In this document: positions 1 to 5,664 of the stretch, one piece after another | How the letters are laid out: the number at the start of each line of letters is the position of its first letter | Numbering within the stretch: the first letter of the stretch is position 1 | NCBI GenBank assembly: GCA_030151005.1 | Contig: JASLES010000368.1 | Coordinates: forward strand, 1-6,798 | Direction of reading: 5' to 3' | Origin: Silvimonas sp. | Lineage (GTDB): Bacteria > Pseudomonadota > Gammaproteobacteria > Burkholderiales > Chitinibacteraceae | DNA length: 6,798 bases | Notes under the pieces: generated by a model | Databases searched by the model: none | What the model was told of the DNA's origin: nothing | What the model saw: the letters and a program-made list of their open reading frames with translations, nothing else | Position numbers and translations under genes: made by a program

Positions 1-1
1 A

Positions 2-1213
2 CTGCTGGCGATTGTCGCCGGCGGTATTCTGGGTTACGTGGATCCGGCCGCTGGCGTAGCGCTCAAGCCACTGGGTGATGGATTTATCGCGCTGATCAAA
101 ATGCTGATCGGCCCGGTGATTTTCTGTACGGTGGTGCTGGGCATTGCCAATGCTGGCGATCTGAAAAAAGTCGGGCGCGTGGGCGGCAAGGCGCTGTTGT
201 ACTTTGAGGTGGTCTCTACCTTTGCCCTGGCGATCGGCCTGCTGGTGGCCAATCTGCTCAAACCAGGCAAAGGCTTTAATGTTGACCCGGCCACACTGGA
301 CCCCAAACTCACGGCTGAGTACGCCAGCAAGGCACATGAACAGCATGTGACCGACTTCATGCTGCATATCATCCCCAAGACGTTTTCAGACGCATTCACC
401 GGCGGCGGCGATTTGTTGCAGGTTTTGCTGGTCGCCATTCTGTTTGCGTTTGCCCTGAACAAGATTGGCGAGAAAGGCACCCCGGTGCTGCGTTTTGTGG
501 AAGGCTTGTCGGATATTTTCTTTGGCATGGTCAAATCCGTCATGTGGCTCGCCCCGCTGGGCGCGGGTGGCGCCATGGCGTTTACCATCGGCAAATACGG
601 TCTGAAGGCACTGTTACCGCTGGCCAGCCTGATGGGGTGCTTCTACCTGACCTGTATTTTGTTCATTCTGATTGTGCTTGGTGCGGTGGCACGGTTTACC
701 GGCTTTAGCATCATCAAGTTCCTGAACTACATTCGCCAGGAGTTGCTGCTGGTGCTGGGCACGTCTTCTTCTGAAAGTGCGCTGGTGCAATTGATGAAGA
801 AAATGGAAGACGCCGGTTGCAGCAAGCCAGTGGTGGGGCTGGTTGTGCCGGCCGGTTACAGTTTTAATCTGGATGGCACCAATATCTATCTGACCCTGGC
901 GGCGCTGTTTGTGGCGCAGGCCATGAATATCGACCTCTCCCTGGGCCAGGAGTTGTCGATTCTGATCGTGGCCATGCTGACCTCCAAGGGCGCGTCTGGC
1001 GTCACCGGCGCGGGTTTCATTACGCTGGCCGCTACGCTGGCGGTGGTGCCGAGTATTCCGGTCGTCGGCCTGGCGCTGATCCTGGGCGTGGATCGCTTTA
1101 TGTCTGAAGCCCGCGCGCTGACCAATATTGTTGGCAATGGCGTGGCCGCCATTGTGGTATCGCACTGGGAAAAAGAACTGGATCGGGACAAGCTCAAGGC
1201 CGCACTGGGCTAA
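2..1213 (+). CDS. dctA: C4-dicarboxylate:cation symporter DctA (5' end cut by window)
   Basis: Inner-membrane carrier of the DAACS family (glutamate transporter fold) that takes up succinate, fumarate and malate with protons or cations. The reading frame is open from base 2, and 403 codons are visible. From memory of E. coli DctA (about 428 residues), roughly 15-20 N-terminal residues are missing, so the GTG at 38 is an internal valine and not the start. Family signatures are clear: KPLGDGF and PVIFCTVV near the start, the serine-rich hairpin motif SSSESAL (about 764-784), the cation/substrate motif GYSFNLDGT (about 854-880), SKGASGVTGAGF (about 985-1020), and DRFMSEARALTN (1090-1126) carrying the substrate-binding Asp, Arg and Asn. 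It ends in a normal TAA followed directly by a strong terminator. The promoter lies outside the window. A diverged copy of its last 28 codons recurs at 2817-2900. Identity as DctA is very secure; the exact substrate range is inferred. Confidence 0.96.
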   Translation: MLAIVAGGILGYVDPAAGVALKPLGDGFIALIKMLIGPVIFCTVVLGIANAGDLKKVGRVGGKALLYFEVVSTFALAIGLLVANLLKPGKGFNVDPATLDPKLTAEYASKAHEQHVTDFMLHIIPKTFSDAFTGGGDLLQVLLVAILFAFALNKIGEKGTPVLRFVEGLSDIFFGMVKSVMWLAPLGAGGAMAFTIGKYGLKALLPLASLMGCFYLTCILFILIVLGAVARFTGFSIIKFLNYIRQELLLVLGTSSSESALVQLMKKMEDAGCSKPVVGLVVPAGYSFNLDGTNIYLTLAALFVAQAMNIDLSLGQELSILIVAMLTSKGASGVTGAGFITLAATLAVVPSIPVVGLALILGVDRFMSEARALTNIVGNGVAAIVVSHWEKELDRDKLKAALG

Positions 1214-1225
1214 GCATTGAACCTG

Positions 1226-1277
1226 GATTGAGCCCAACAAAAAAGGCAGCGAGAAGCTGCCTTTTTTGTTGTCGTGT
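1226..1277 (+). repeat. 52-bp direct repeat, copy 1 (contains the terminator)
   Basis: Bases 1226-1277 (from GATTGAGCCC to GTCGTGT) match 2917-2968 without a mismatch by eye, in the same orientation. In both places the copy follows a dctA 3' end. It covers the whole terminator hairpin plus 9 bp on the left and 6 bp on the right. Similarity continues leftward into dctA at about 80% identity and stops abruptly on the right. Confidence 0.93.
1235..1271. terminator. Bidirectional intrinsic terminator between dctA and the fimbrial gene
   Basis: Perfect 16-bp inverted repeat: left arm 1235-1250, 5-nt loop GAGAA, right arm 1256-1271. The GGCAGC/GCTGCC core is flanked by A6 on the left and T6 on the right, so it gives a stem plus U-tract when read from either strand. 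It lies 21 bp past the dctA stop and 74 bp past the stop of the convergent fimbrial gene, so it can end both transcripts. An identical copy is at 2926-2962. Confidence 0.93.
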
Positions 1278-1298
1278 CGTGCTGAGTATCCCGAATGC

Positions 1299-1328
1299 TA
1301 CCGGGCGCAAGCTGGAATTGGCCGGGTT
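1299..1328 (-). pseudogene. Probable scrap of a second binding-protein gene
   Basis: Read on the minus strand, these ten codons give NPANSSLRPV. The intact binding-protein gene at 2968-3846 has DPANSGLRPV (its residues 165-174, bases 3325-3354), so 8 of 10 residues agree. The first 14 bases are identical and 24 of the first 27 match. The scrap has the same orientation and lies on the same side of the repeated terminator as the intact gene. It is only 22 bp past the repeat, compared with about 357 bp in the intact copy, so some 335 bp would have been lost. No other part of the gene is recognisable here. The match is short, so chance cannot be excluded; the matching frame, strand and position favour a true remnant. 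Confidence 0.4.
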
Positions 1329-1345
1329 CCCTGTCAAGCTTGCTC

Positions 1346-2467
1346 TTAGTTATAAGTCAGGTTGATTGTGGCAGTCGCATTCACCGAGCCTGCCGCCACC
1401 TTCGCATTGGTCTGGATGTAACGAGCGATCATCGGAAACGTAAAGCTGTCGGTCTTCCCGTTGCCATTTACCGTCCCGATCACGACATCCTGGTTCAGGG
1501 CAAAGGGAACCGGTGTGCCCCCGGCATTACCAAGCAGCTGGACACCAACGCCGGTCGCAGTGCCGCCAACAACCTTCAAAACACCGTTCGCCGCTGCAGC
1601 CGGGTAATCAGGATCAGCCGTTCCCGTCAGAGACATCGTCACCTTGGGGTTTTTGTAACAATTGCTCAGGTTGATATTGAACGGCATCGGCTTGGTCGTT
1701 GATCCAACTCCGGTGAAATCTCTGAGAAATGCCGCCTGTAATTGGATCGCAAGGTTGGCTGTATCTGAATTGGTCGTACAAGTTGGTGGAACAACTTTGA
1801 ACTGGACAGGGCTGACCTGGAGATTGGCATATACCAAGGAGCTTGTATCAATTAAAAGAGGAGATCCGCTTGAATACTGCCTGTAATACCAGACGGGGTA
1901 GTAATTGATGATCGTTTGATTGGTAGTGAATCCAGTTCGCACTTCTCCGGTTTTGACGAATGCGACTTTGAACTGTGCGGCCGTGTTGTAAGTGCCACCA
2001 CTCATGTTTGTAATCATATCAACATAACGAATTTGATTGCTTGACACACTGTAAGCGTTCGTTGCCTGATCGGTGGTAAGGTTCTCCCAAGCGTTTCCCT
2101 GGTCAACGTTCTGAAACCCCATCGCAATACCAACACCAGGCGTGCCCGAGGCGTACACGTTGTATGTCACTCCCCCATCCACGATGGTGATGCCCGCAAC
2201 AACCGGAAGGCTGGTATAAAGGCGGTGGAACACCTGCCATTCATACAATTTGTCCTTGTAACAATTGATATTCATGGTGCTGTACGACCACGTACCAATA
2301 ATGGACCCAACGGATGCATTGTCATCAACCGTTAGCGAGGCAGGCATGCTAAGAACAGGAGTCGGGATCGAGCAGTTTGAGGCGTGCGCTGACAATGAAA
2401 GAGTAGCCAGCACCAAAGCAAAGGCACAAATAGCGTAGCGTTTGACGCCTGATATGAATATGTTCAT
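1346..2467 (-). CDS. Fimbrial adhesin-like protein (chaperone-usher pilin superfamily)
   Basis: Secreted two-domain fimbrial subunit of 373 residues, about twice the length of a major pilin and typical of a tip adhesin or other two-domain minor subunit. A Sec signal peptide (KR followed by a hydrophobic stretch, cleavage probably after AHA at 29) precedes an N-terminal domain with a likely C32-C69 disulfide, then a C-terminal pilin domain with C230-C270. The final strand ATATINLTYN, with alternating hydrophobics and a penultimate Tyr, is the classic chaperone-recognition strand. The ATG at 2467 is preferred because GGAAG (2476-2480) sits 8 nt upstream; an in-frame TTG five codons earlier has no better site and would lengthen the signal. 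GC is about 40-55% in sampled lines, against about 60% in neighbours, suggesting transfer. No chaperone or usher gene is in the window, so assembly depends on genes elsewhere. The ligand is unknown. It converges on the terminator at 1235-1271. Confidence 0.85.
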   Translation of the reverse strand: MNIFISGVKRYAICAFALVLATLSLSAHASNCSIPTPVLSMPASLTVDDNASVGSIIGTWSYSTMNINCYKDKLYEWQVFHRLYTSLPVVAGITIVDGGVTYNVYASGTPGVGIAMGFQNVDQGNAWENLTTDQATNAYSVSSNQIRYVDMITNMSGGTYNTAAQFKVAFVKTGEVRTGFTTNQTIINYYPVWYYRQYSSGSPLLIDTSSLVYANLQVSPVQFKVVPPTCTTNSDTANLAIQLQAAFLRDFTGVGSTTKPMPFNINLSNCYKNPKVTMSLTGTADPDYPAAAANGVLKVVGGTATGVGVQLLGNAGGTPVPFALNQDVVIGTVNGNGKTDSFTFPMIARYIQTNAKVAAGSVNATATINLTYN

Positions 2468-2475
2468 GATTTCAA

Positions 2476-2480
2476 CTTCC
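2476..2480 (-). promoter_or_regulatory. Ribosome binding site deciding the fimbrial start
   Basis: On the minus strand GGAAG is followed by 8 nt and then ATG at 2467. This spacing supports the ATG over the in-frame TTG at 2482, which would overlap the site. Confidence 0.6.
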
Positions 2481-2491
2481 AACGGGACACG

Positions 2492-2514
2492 CTTGTCTAT
2501 ACGACAAGTTTGTC
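2492..2514. promoter_or_regulatory. Inverted TTGTC/GACAA half-site cluster upstream of the fimbrial gene
   Basis: CTTGTC (2492-2497), a 5-nt gap and GACAAG (2503-2508) form a perfect 6-bp inverted repeat. A further TTGTC at 2510-2514 pairs with the GACAA at 2503-2507 across 2 nt. A fourth TTGTC lies at 2564-2568. The block is 25-47 bp ahead of the fimbrial ATG. The minus strand also reads TATAGA across 2496-2501, a possible -10, but no convincing -35 was found. A regulator operator or a 5'-leader hairpin are both possible; the function is inferred. Confidence 0.4.
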
Positions 2515-2543
2515 AGTGCTGTAGCTAATGGATTTAACGACCG

Positions 2544-2562
2544 CAGAATTTCAGAAATTCTG
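2544..2562. promoter_or_regulatory. 19-bp perfect palindrome, candidate operator
   Basis: CAGAATTTCAGAAATTCTG: two 9-bp arms that are exact reverse complements around a single central A. It lies 77-95 bp upstream of the fimbrial ATG, directly followed by a TTTGTC word. The odd-length symmetry and AT-rich arms resemble a homodimer binding site more than a hairpin, since a 1-nt loop cannot form well in RNA. I do not recognise the cognate regulator. Confidence 0.5.
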
Positions 2563-2780
2563 TTTGTCATGGCGGTTTCTCTGACCTGATCGCACACAAG
2601 TTGTATGCCTGAGAGATGCGGCTGATTTGTGGCCTTCCCCAGCTCACCATGAGCCCGCCTCTGTCAGCGCCAAACAGACTGCACTATGTCGGCGGCTTTA
2701 GAAAAACGTAAACGTCGATTATTCCAGTCAGACATAGTCACCCACAATCAGATAACGCCTTAAAAAACAGCGTACTCAGA

Positions 2781-2904
2781 GCCGGGGGATCGGCTATCCG
2801 TTGCGCGAAGACCTACATCATCGGCAACGGCGTGGCCACCATGGTGATGTCACACCGGGCAAAAGAACTGGATAGAGACAAGCTCAAGGCGGCGCTTGGG
2901 TTAA
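2781..2904 (+). pseudogene. Decayed 3' end of a second dctA copy
   Basis: Bases 2817-2900 align without gaps to the last 28 codons of dctA (1127-1210): about 67 of 84 bases match, and 22 of 28 residues agree, including NGVA and KELDRDKLKAALG. Upstream, GATCG at 2789-2793 lines up with the Asp-Arg codons at 1090-1095, but about 7 bp are missing between there and the aligned block, which breaks the frame. At the other end an extra base before TAA (2902-2904) shifts the original stop out of frame. Nothing upstream of about 2780 resembles dctA, so some 90% of the gene is gone. No start codon or ribosome binding site serves it. Clearly a non-functional relic; whether it came from a tandem duplicate or an older paralogue is inference. 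Confidence 0.85.
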
Positions 2905-2916
2905 GCACAGCGCGTA

Positions 2917-2968
2917 GATTGAGCCCAACAAAAAAGGCAGCGAGAAGCTGCCTTTTTTGTTGTCGTGT
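2917..2968 (+). repeat. 52-bp direct repeat, copy 2 (contains the terminator)
   Basis: Identical to 1226-1277 in the same orientation. It follows the dctA relic and ends on the first base of the binding-protein stop codon (TTA at 2968-2970 on the plus strand). The perfect match contrasts with about 80% identity in the adjoining dctA tail. Confidence 0.93.
2926..2962. terminator. Bidirectional terminator, now serving the binding-protein gene
   Basis: Same hairpin as at 1235-1271: arms 2926-2941 and 2947-2962 (16 bp, perfect) with loop GAGAA. On the minus strand it starts 5 bp past the stop of the binding-protein gene and supplies a T6 tract, so it should end that transcript. On the plus strand it only follows a dctA relic. 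Confidence 0.9.
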
Positions 2969-3846
2969 TACGGCACATAGTTGTGTGTTGAACGCTCATG
3001 CAGGAACCGATCCAGTTCCTTGCGCTGCGCTTCGCGCAAATGCACGGGTGCCCAGCGCGTCATCAACTCACGATACGACGGCTGCTTTGCCGCCTCACGC
3101 AGGGCTTCGTCGATCTGGTGGATGGCTTTGCCGCCCCACACACTTTTAGTACAAGCCACGTTCCCCAATAACCAGGGATCGGGCTGGCGCAAGGGCACCA
3201 CGGTGATCCCGGCCGGCAACTGTTTGCGCTCGGCCAGCCAGGTGACAATCTGTGGGTATTCCAGCGTGTAATCAATGCGCTTGAGTGCCAGCATCTGATA
3301 CAGGCTACCCGGCTCCCCGCCGGATACCGGGCGCAAGCCGGAGTTAGCCGGATCAGCCAGCACTTTATCAATGGTGGCGCCATAAGAGCGTGAGCCCTCG
3401 TAGCCCCCGACCAGAGTGCGATCTGCCGCCAGCGTATCCAGATCTACGCCATCACGCCAGTCCGGATGGGTTTGCAGCAGGTCTTCACGGGTGACCAACT
3501 GGATGGGCATGGTGATCAAGGCCGGCGTGAACAGCGCGAGGTTCTCACGCTCTGGCGTGCGCAAAGTAGAGGGCACACACAGGTTCTCACCTTGTTTCAT
3601 CTGGGCAAAGGCGCGCTTGGGGGTCATGACCACTACGCGGTGCTGATACTGCGGCAAGCGTTGTATCAACAGCTTGACCAGATGGTCGCCAATCCCGTCG
3701 CCCAGTTGCTGCACCGATTCGCTGCTGCGATCTTGCAAGATGAACACGGGTGGCCAGTCAAAAATGACCCAGGTAATCGTATCGCGCGCCAATACTGCGG
3801 GGGCCCACAGTACAAGCAGCAATGTCATGATCCAGGTTTTACGCAT
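2968..3846 (-). CDS. Periplasmic substrate-binding-like protein (TIGR02285-like)
   Basis: A 292-residue exported protein. Residues 1-20 are a Sec signal (MRK, hydrophobic core, cleavage probably after VLA before RDTITW). The mature part resembles the SBP_bac_3 fold, and specifically the proteobacterial family I know as TIGR02285: WVIFDWPPVFI near the start, GIGDHLVKLLIQRLP, CVPSTLRTPERE (about 90-101), a GSRSYG segment (about 151-156), and YTLEYPQIVTW (about 193-203). C90 and C232 could form a disulfide. The ligand is unknown; no ABC permease or ATPase is nearby, so it may be an orphan binding protein or sensor. The open frame runs on upstream to 4131, but the signal peptide places the start at ATG 3846. 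AGGAG lies only 1 nt before this ATG, unusually close. Family fit is from recalled motifs. Confidence 0.8.
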   Translation of the reverse strand: MRKTWIMTLLLVLWAPAVLARDTITWVIFDWPPVFILQDRSSESVQQLGDGIGDHLVKLLIQRLPQYQHRVVVMTPKRAFAQMKQGENLCVPSTLRTPERENLALFTPALITMPIQLVTREDLLQTHPDWRDGVDLDTLAADRTLVGGYEGSRSYGATIDKVLADPANSGLRPVSGGEPGSLYQMLALKRIDYTLEYPQIVTWLAERKQLPAGITVVPLRQPDPWLLGNVACTKSVWGGKAIHQIDEALREAAKQPSYRELMTRWAPVHLREAQRKELDRFLHERSTHNYVP

Positions 3847-3894
3847 GCTCCTGTCCGGTGTCCTTGGGCGTCCGAAGCCGTTTTTGGTGGCGGG

Positions 3895-3900
3895 ATTATA
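3895..3900 (-). promoter_or_regulatory. Candidate -10 box of the binding-protein gene
   Basis: The minus strand reads a consensus TATAAT here, 48 nt ahead of the ATG at 3846. The best -35-like word, CTGACA, lies about 20 nt upstream, which is longer than the usual 16-18 nt. The hexamer is convincing; the full promoter is not. Confidence 0.4.
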
Positions 3901-4223
3901 CGGTACAAGTACGTGGTTTCTGTCAGCGGGCCCGTTAAATGGCAGAAACAGCGTGGTACGCCCGCCAGGCCATATGCGTTTTACGCCTTGAATAAGCAGA
4001 TGGCGCTTGCCCCCACGCGCTACAAACTGATAAAACAGCCCATCGCCTCTGGCTGTAAGGTAGCGTGATCCGCCGCCCCAGGCCGTTTGCCGCACACTCA
4101 TCCGTGTCCGGTTTTGTCTGGCGAACCTCACCCTGCCGATCCAGGTTTGGTGATTTGCATGCTGTCCTCACCCGGTCACAGCGGCTCTGCTCTGCGCATT
4201 GCGCCTTTTTGTGATTTCAGCCC
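3901..4223. other. Divergent intergenic region, binding-protein gene / MFS gene
   Basis: With 3847-3900 this gives about 377 bp between two divergent starts, long enough for two promoters and control sites. On the minus strand it is open in frame with the binding protein, but that extension (rich in Arg and Gly, no domain, ahead of a signal peptide) is not credible as protein. Visible structure: ACAGCC (4035-4040), a 10-nt gap and GGCTGT (4051-4056) as an inverted repeat, and a small GCGC/ATT/GCGC hairpin at 4194-4204 followed by T5, just ahead of the MFS start. No clear sigma-70 promoter for the MFS gene was found. Confidence 0.5.
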
Positions 4224-5534
4224 ATGACCGACAACAACATGACGACAAATACGGATTCCCTGCCCCTGACGGGCGCGCACCGACCACTTAACCGGCGCGA
4301 CATCCAGACCCTGACCCTTTCCGCCCTGGGCGGCGCCCTGGAGTTTTACGACTTCGTGGTGTATGTGTTCTTTGCTGCCGTGATCGGCACGCTGTTTTTC
4401 CCGCCCGGCCTGCCAGACTGGCTCAAGCTGCTGCAAACCTTCGGCATTTTTGCGGCGGGTTACCTGGCGCGCCCGCTGGGCGGCATCATCATTGCGCACT
4501 ACGGCGACAAACTCGGCCGCAAGCGCATGTTCACGCTGTCTATTTTTCTGATGGCGCTGCCTACCCTGTTTATGGGTCTGTTGCCCACGTATGCCACGCT
4601 GGGTGTGTTTGCCCCGGTCCTGTTGCTGGTACTGCGCATCATGCAGGGTGCGGCCATTGGGGGCGAAGTCCCTGGCGCTTGGGTGTTTGTGTCTGAACAC
4701 GTGCCACAAAGCCGTACCGGCATCGCCGTGGGTTCGCTCACCGCCGGCCTGACCTTTGGTATTTTGCTGGGCGCGTTGATCGCCACCTTCATCAATACGC
4801 ATTACAGCAAGGAAGAAGTGATCAGCTTTGCCTGGCGTCTGCCCTTCATTCTGGGTGGCCTGTTTGGTTTGGTGGCGGTGTATCTGCGTCGTTTTCTGGA
4901 AGAAACCCCCATTTTCAAGGAACTGCATCAGCGTAAAGCGCTGTCTGAAGGTCTGCCGGTGGCCGCTACGGTGCGTAATCATCTGGCGGGGACCATTCAG
5001 GCCATGCTGCTGACCTGGGTACTCTCGGCGGCGATTGTGGTGGTCATCCTGTTCACGCCGACATGGCTGCAGAAAGTGCAGGCCGTCGCACCCGCATTGT
5101 CGCTGCAGGCCAATACCCTGGCGACCTTGTGCCTGACCATTGGCTGCGTGATTTTTGGTGCCTGTGCCGACAAATTTGGCGGCCGTCTGACGCTGGCAGT
5201 GGGGAGCATGGGTCTGTTGCTGACCAGCTACAACTTCTATTTCAACCAGCCCGTCGCGCCAGGTACCCTGATGTTCAACTACGCCATCACCGGCTTTTTT
5301 GTCGGTGTCGTCGGCGTGGTGCCTTATCTGATGGTGCGCTCTTTCCCCGCTGCGTTGCGCTTCTCTGGTGTGTCGTTTGCCTACAACGTGGCCTATGCCA
5401 TTTTTGGCGGCCTGACGCCGGTGGCGATCAGCGCACTGATGGTGTACGACAAACAAGCTCCTGCCCATTACGTCGCGGCACTGTGCGTGCTGGGCGTGGT
5501 GCTGGCGATTGCGCCGCAACCCAAGCGCCATTGA
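4224..5534 (+). CDS. MFS transporter, metabolite:H+ symporter (MHS) type
   Basis: Inner-membrane secondary carrier of 436 residues with about 12 hydrophobic segments, probably a proton symporter of the MHS family (relatives include alpha-ketoglutarate, citrate and proline/betaine carriers). MHS features: GALEFYDFVVY in TM1 (37-47), the loop 2-3 motif with GDKLGRKR (94-101), LRIMQGAAIGGEVPGAW in TM4 (137-153), a degenerate second loop motif GACADKFGGR (312-321), and RFSGVSFAYNVAYAIFGG in TM11 (379-396). The C-terminus ends six residues after the last helix, so it lacks the ProP-type coiled coil. The substrate cannot be assigned. The start at ATG 4224 is uncertain: no good ribosome binding site precedes it, and a second in-frame ATG lies at 4239. 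It is transcribed alone, divergent from the binding-protein gene and closed by its own terminator. Confidence 0.9.
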   Translation: MTDNNMTTNTDSLPLTGAHRPLNRRDIQTLTLSALGGALEFYDFVVYVFFAAVIGTLFFPPGLPDWLKLLQTFGIFAAGYLARPLGGIIIAHYGDKLGRKRMFTLSIFLMALPTLFMGLLPTYATLGVFAPVLLLVLRIMQGAAIGGEVPGAWVFVSEHVPQSRTGIAVGSLTAGLTFGILLGALIATFINTHYSKEEVISFAWRLPFILGGLFGLVAVYLRRFLEETPIFKELHQRKALSEGLPVAATVRNHLAGTIQAMLLTWVLSAAIVVVILFTPTWLQKVQAVAPALSLQANTLATLCLTIGCVIFGACADKFGGRLTLAVGSMGLLLTSYNFYFNQPVAPGTLMFNYAITGFFVGVVGVVPYLMVRSFPAALRFSGVSFAYNVAYAIFGGLTPVAISALMVYDKQAPAHYVAALCVLGVVLAIAPQPKRH

Positions 5535-5553
5535 GCGCCAATCTGTGTTCGCC

Positions 5554-5584
5554 ACAAAAAACCGCCGTTCTGGCGGTTTTTTGT
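5554..5584. terminator. Bidirectional intrinsic terminator after the MFS gene
   Basis: Perfect 13-bp inverted repeat: arms 5554-5566 and 5572-5584, loop GTTCT, core ACCGCC/GGCGGT with A6 before and T6 after. It starts 19 bp past the MFS stop and separates it from the next gene. Confidence 0.92.
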
Positions 5585-5621
5585 TATGCCCTGTCGCCGC
5601 CCAATGCGCCGATATCCACAA

Positions 5622-5637
5622 CATGCAATGATGCATG
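5622..5637. repeat. Short inverted repeat ahead of the zinc-ribbon gene
   Basis: CATGCA (5622-5627), a 4-nt gap ATGA and TGCATG (5632-5637) form a perfect 6-bp inverted repeat, 28-43 bp upstream of the ATG at 5665. It could be an operator or a chance palindrome. No clear promoter was recognised in the 80-bp gap. Confidence 0.3.
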
Positions 5638-5652
5638 ATCTTTGTCGCGATC

Positions 5653-5657
5653 AAGGA
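5653..5657 (+). promoter_or_regulatory. Ribosome binding site deciding the zinc-ribbon protein start
   Basis: AAGGA with 7 nt to the ATG at 5665. It lies inside the longer frame that would begin at 5635, so it argues against that earlier start. Confidence 0.65.
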
Positions 5658-5664
5658 ATACCGG

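Larger units (their letters stand above)
2483..2780. other. Non-coding region upstream of the fimbrial gene
   Basis: About 300 bp with no credible gene on either strand. The left third holds the half-site cluster and palindrome listed separately. The remainder (about 2583-2780) has mixed composition, with AT-rich patches around 2700-2730 and 2755-2770. It contains a 20-codon open frame from the ATG at 2650 with no ribosome binding site. No insertion-sequence ends, tRNA or long inverted repeats were seen. Its right edge is where similarity to dctA begins, so it may include the breakpoint of the rearrangement. Confidence 0.6.

Noticed and set aside
2580..2625. Words CCTGATC and CTGAGA reminiscent of a TPP riboswitch
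   Set aside because: They occur in the wrong order, the other conserved TPP elements are missing, and no thiamine-related gene follows.
2650..2712. 20-codon open frame in the fimbrial upstream region
   Set aside because: No ribosome binding site, no recognisable peptide, and length within chance expectation.
1226..2968. The 52-bp direct repeats as ends of an insertion sequence or transposon carrying the fimbrial gene
   Set aside because: The repeats are terminators attached to dctA tails, with homology continuing into dctA at lower identity. No transposase or terminal inverted repeats are present, so duplication or homologous recombination explains them better.
2832..3149. Plus-strand frame of about 105 codons beginning in the dctA relic
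   Set aside because: It exists only because the relic's stop is frameshifted. It runs through the terminator hairpin and then antisense to the binding-protein gene.
3466..4068. Plus-strand open frame of about 200 codons across the binding-protein gene and its upstream region
   Set aside because: Antisense to a real gene, no ribosome binding site and composition of a shadow frame.
3847..4131. N-terminal extension of the binding-protein frame up to 4131
   Set aside because: The extension precedes a good signal peptide, contains no recognisable domain, and spans a consensus -10 box.
4194..4210. GCGC/ATT/GCGC hairpin plus T5 just before the MFS start, as a terminator or attenuator
   Set aside because: A 4-bp stem with a 3-nt loop is too weak to call as an intrinsic terminator; kept only as a remark in the intergenic entry.
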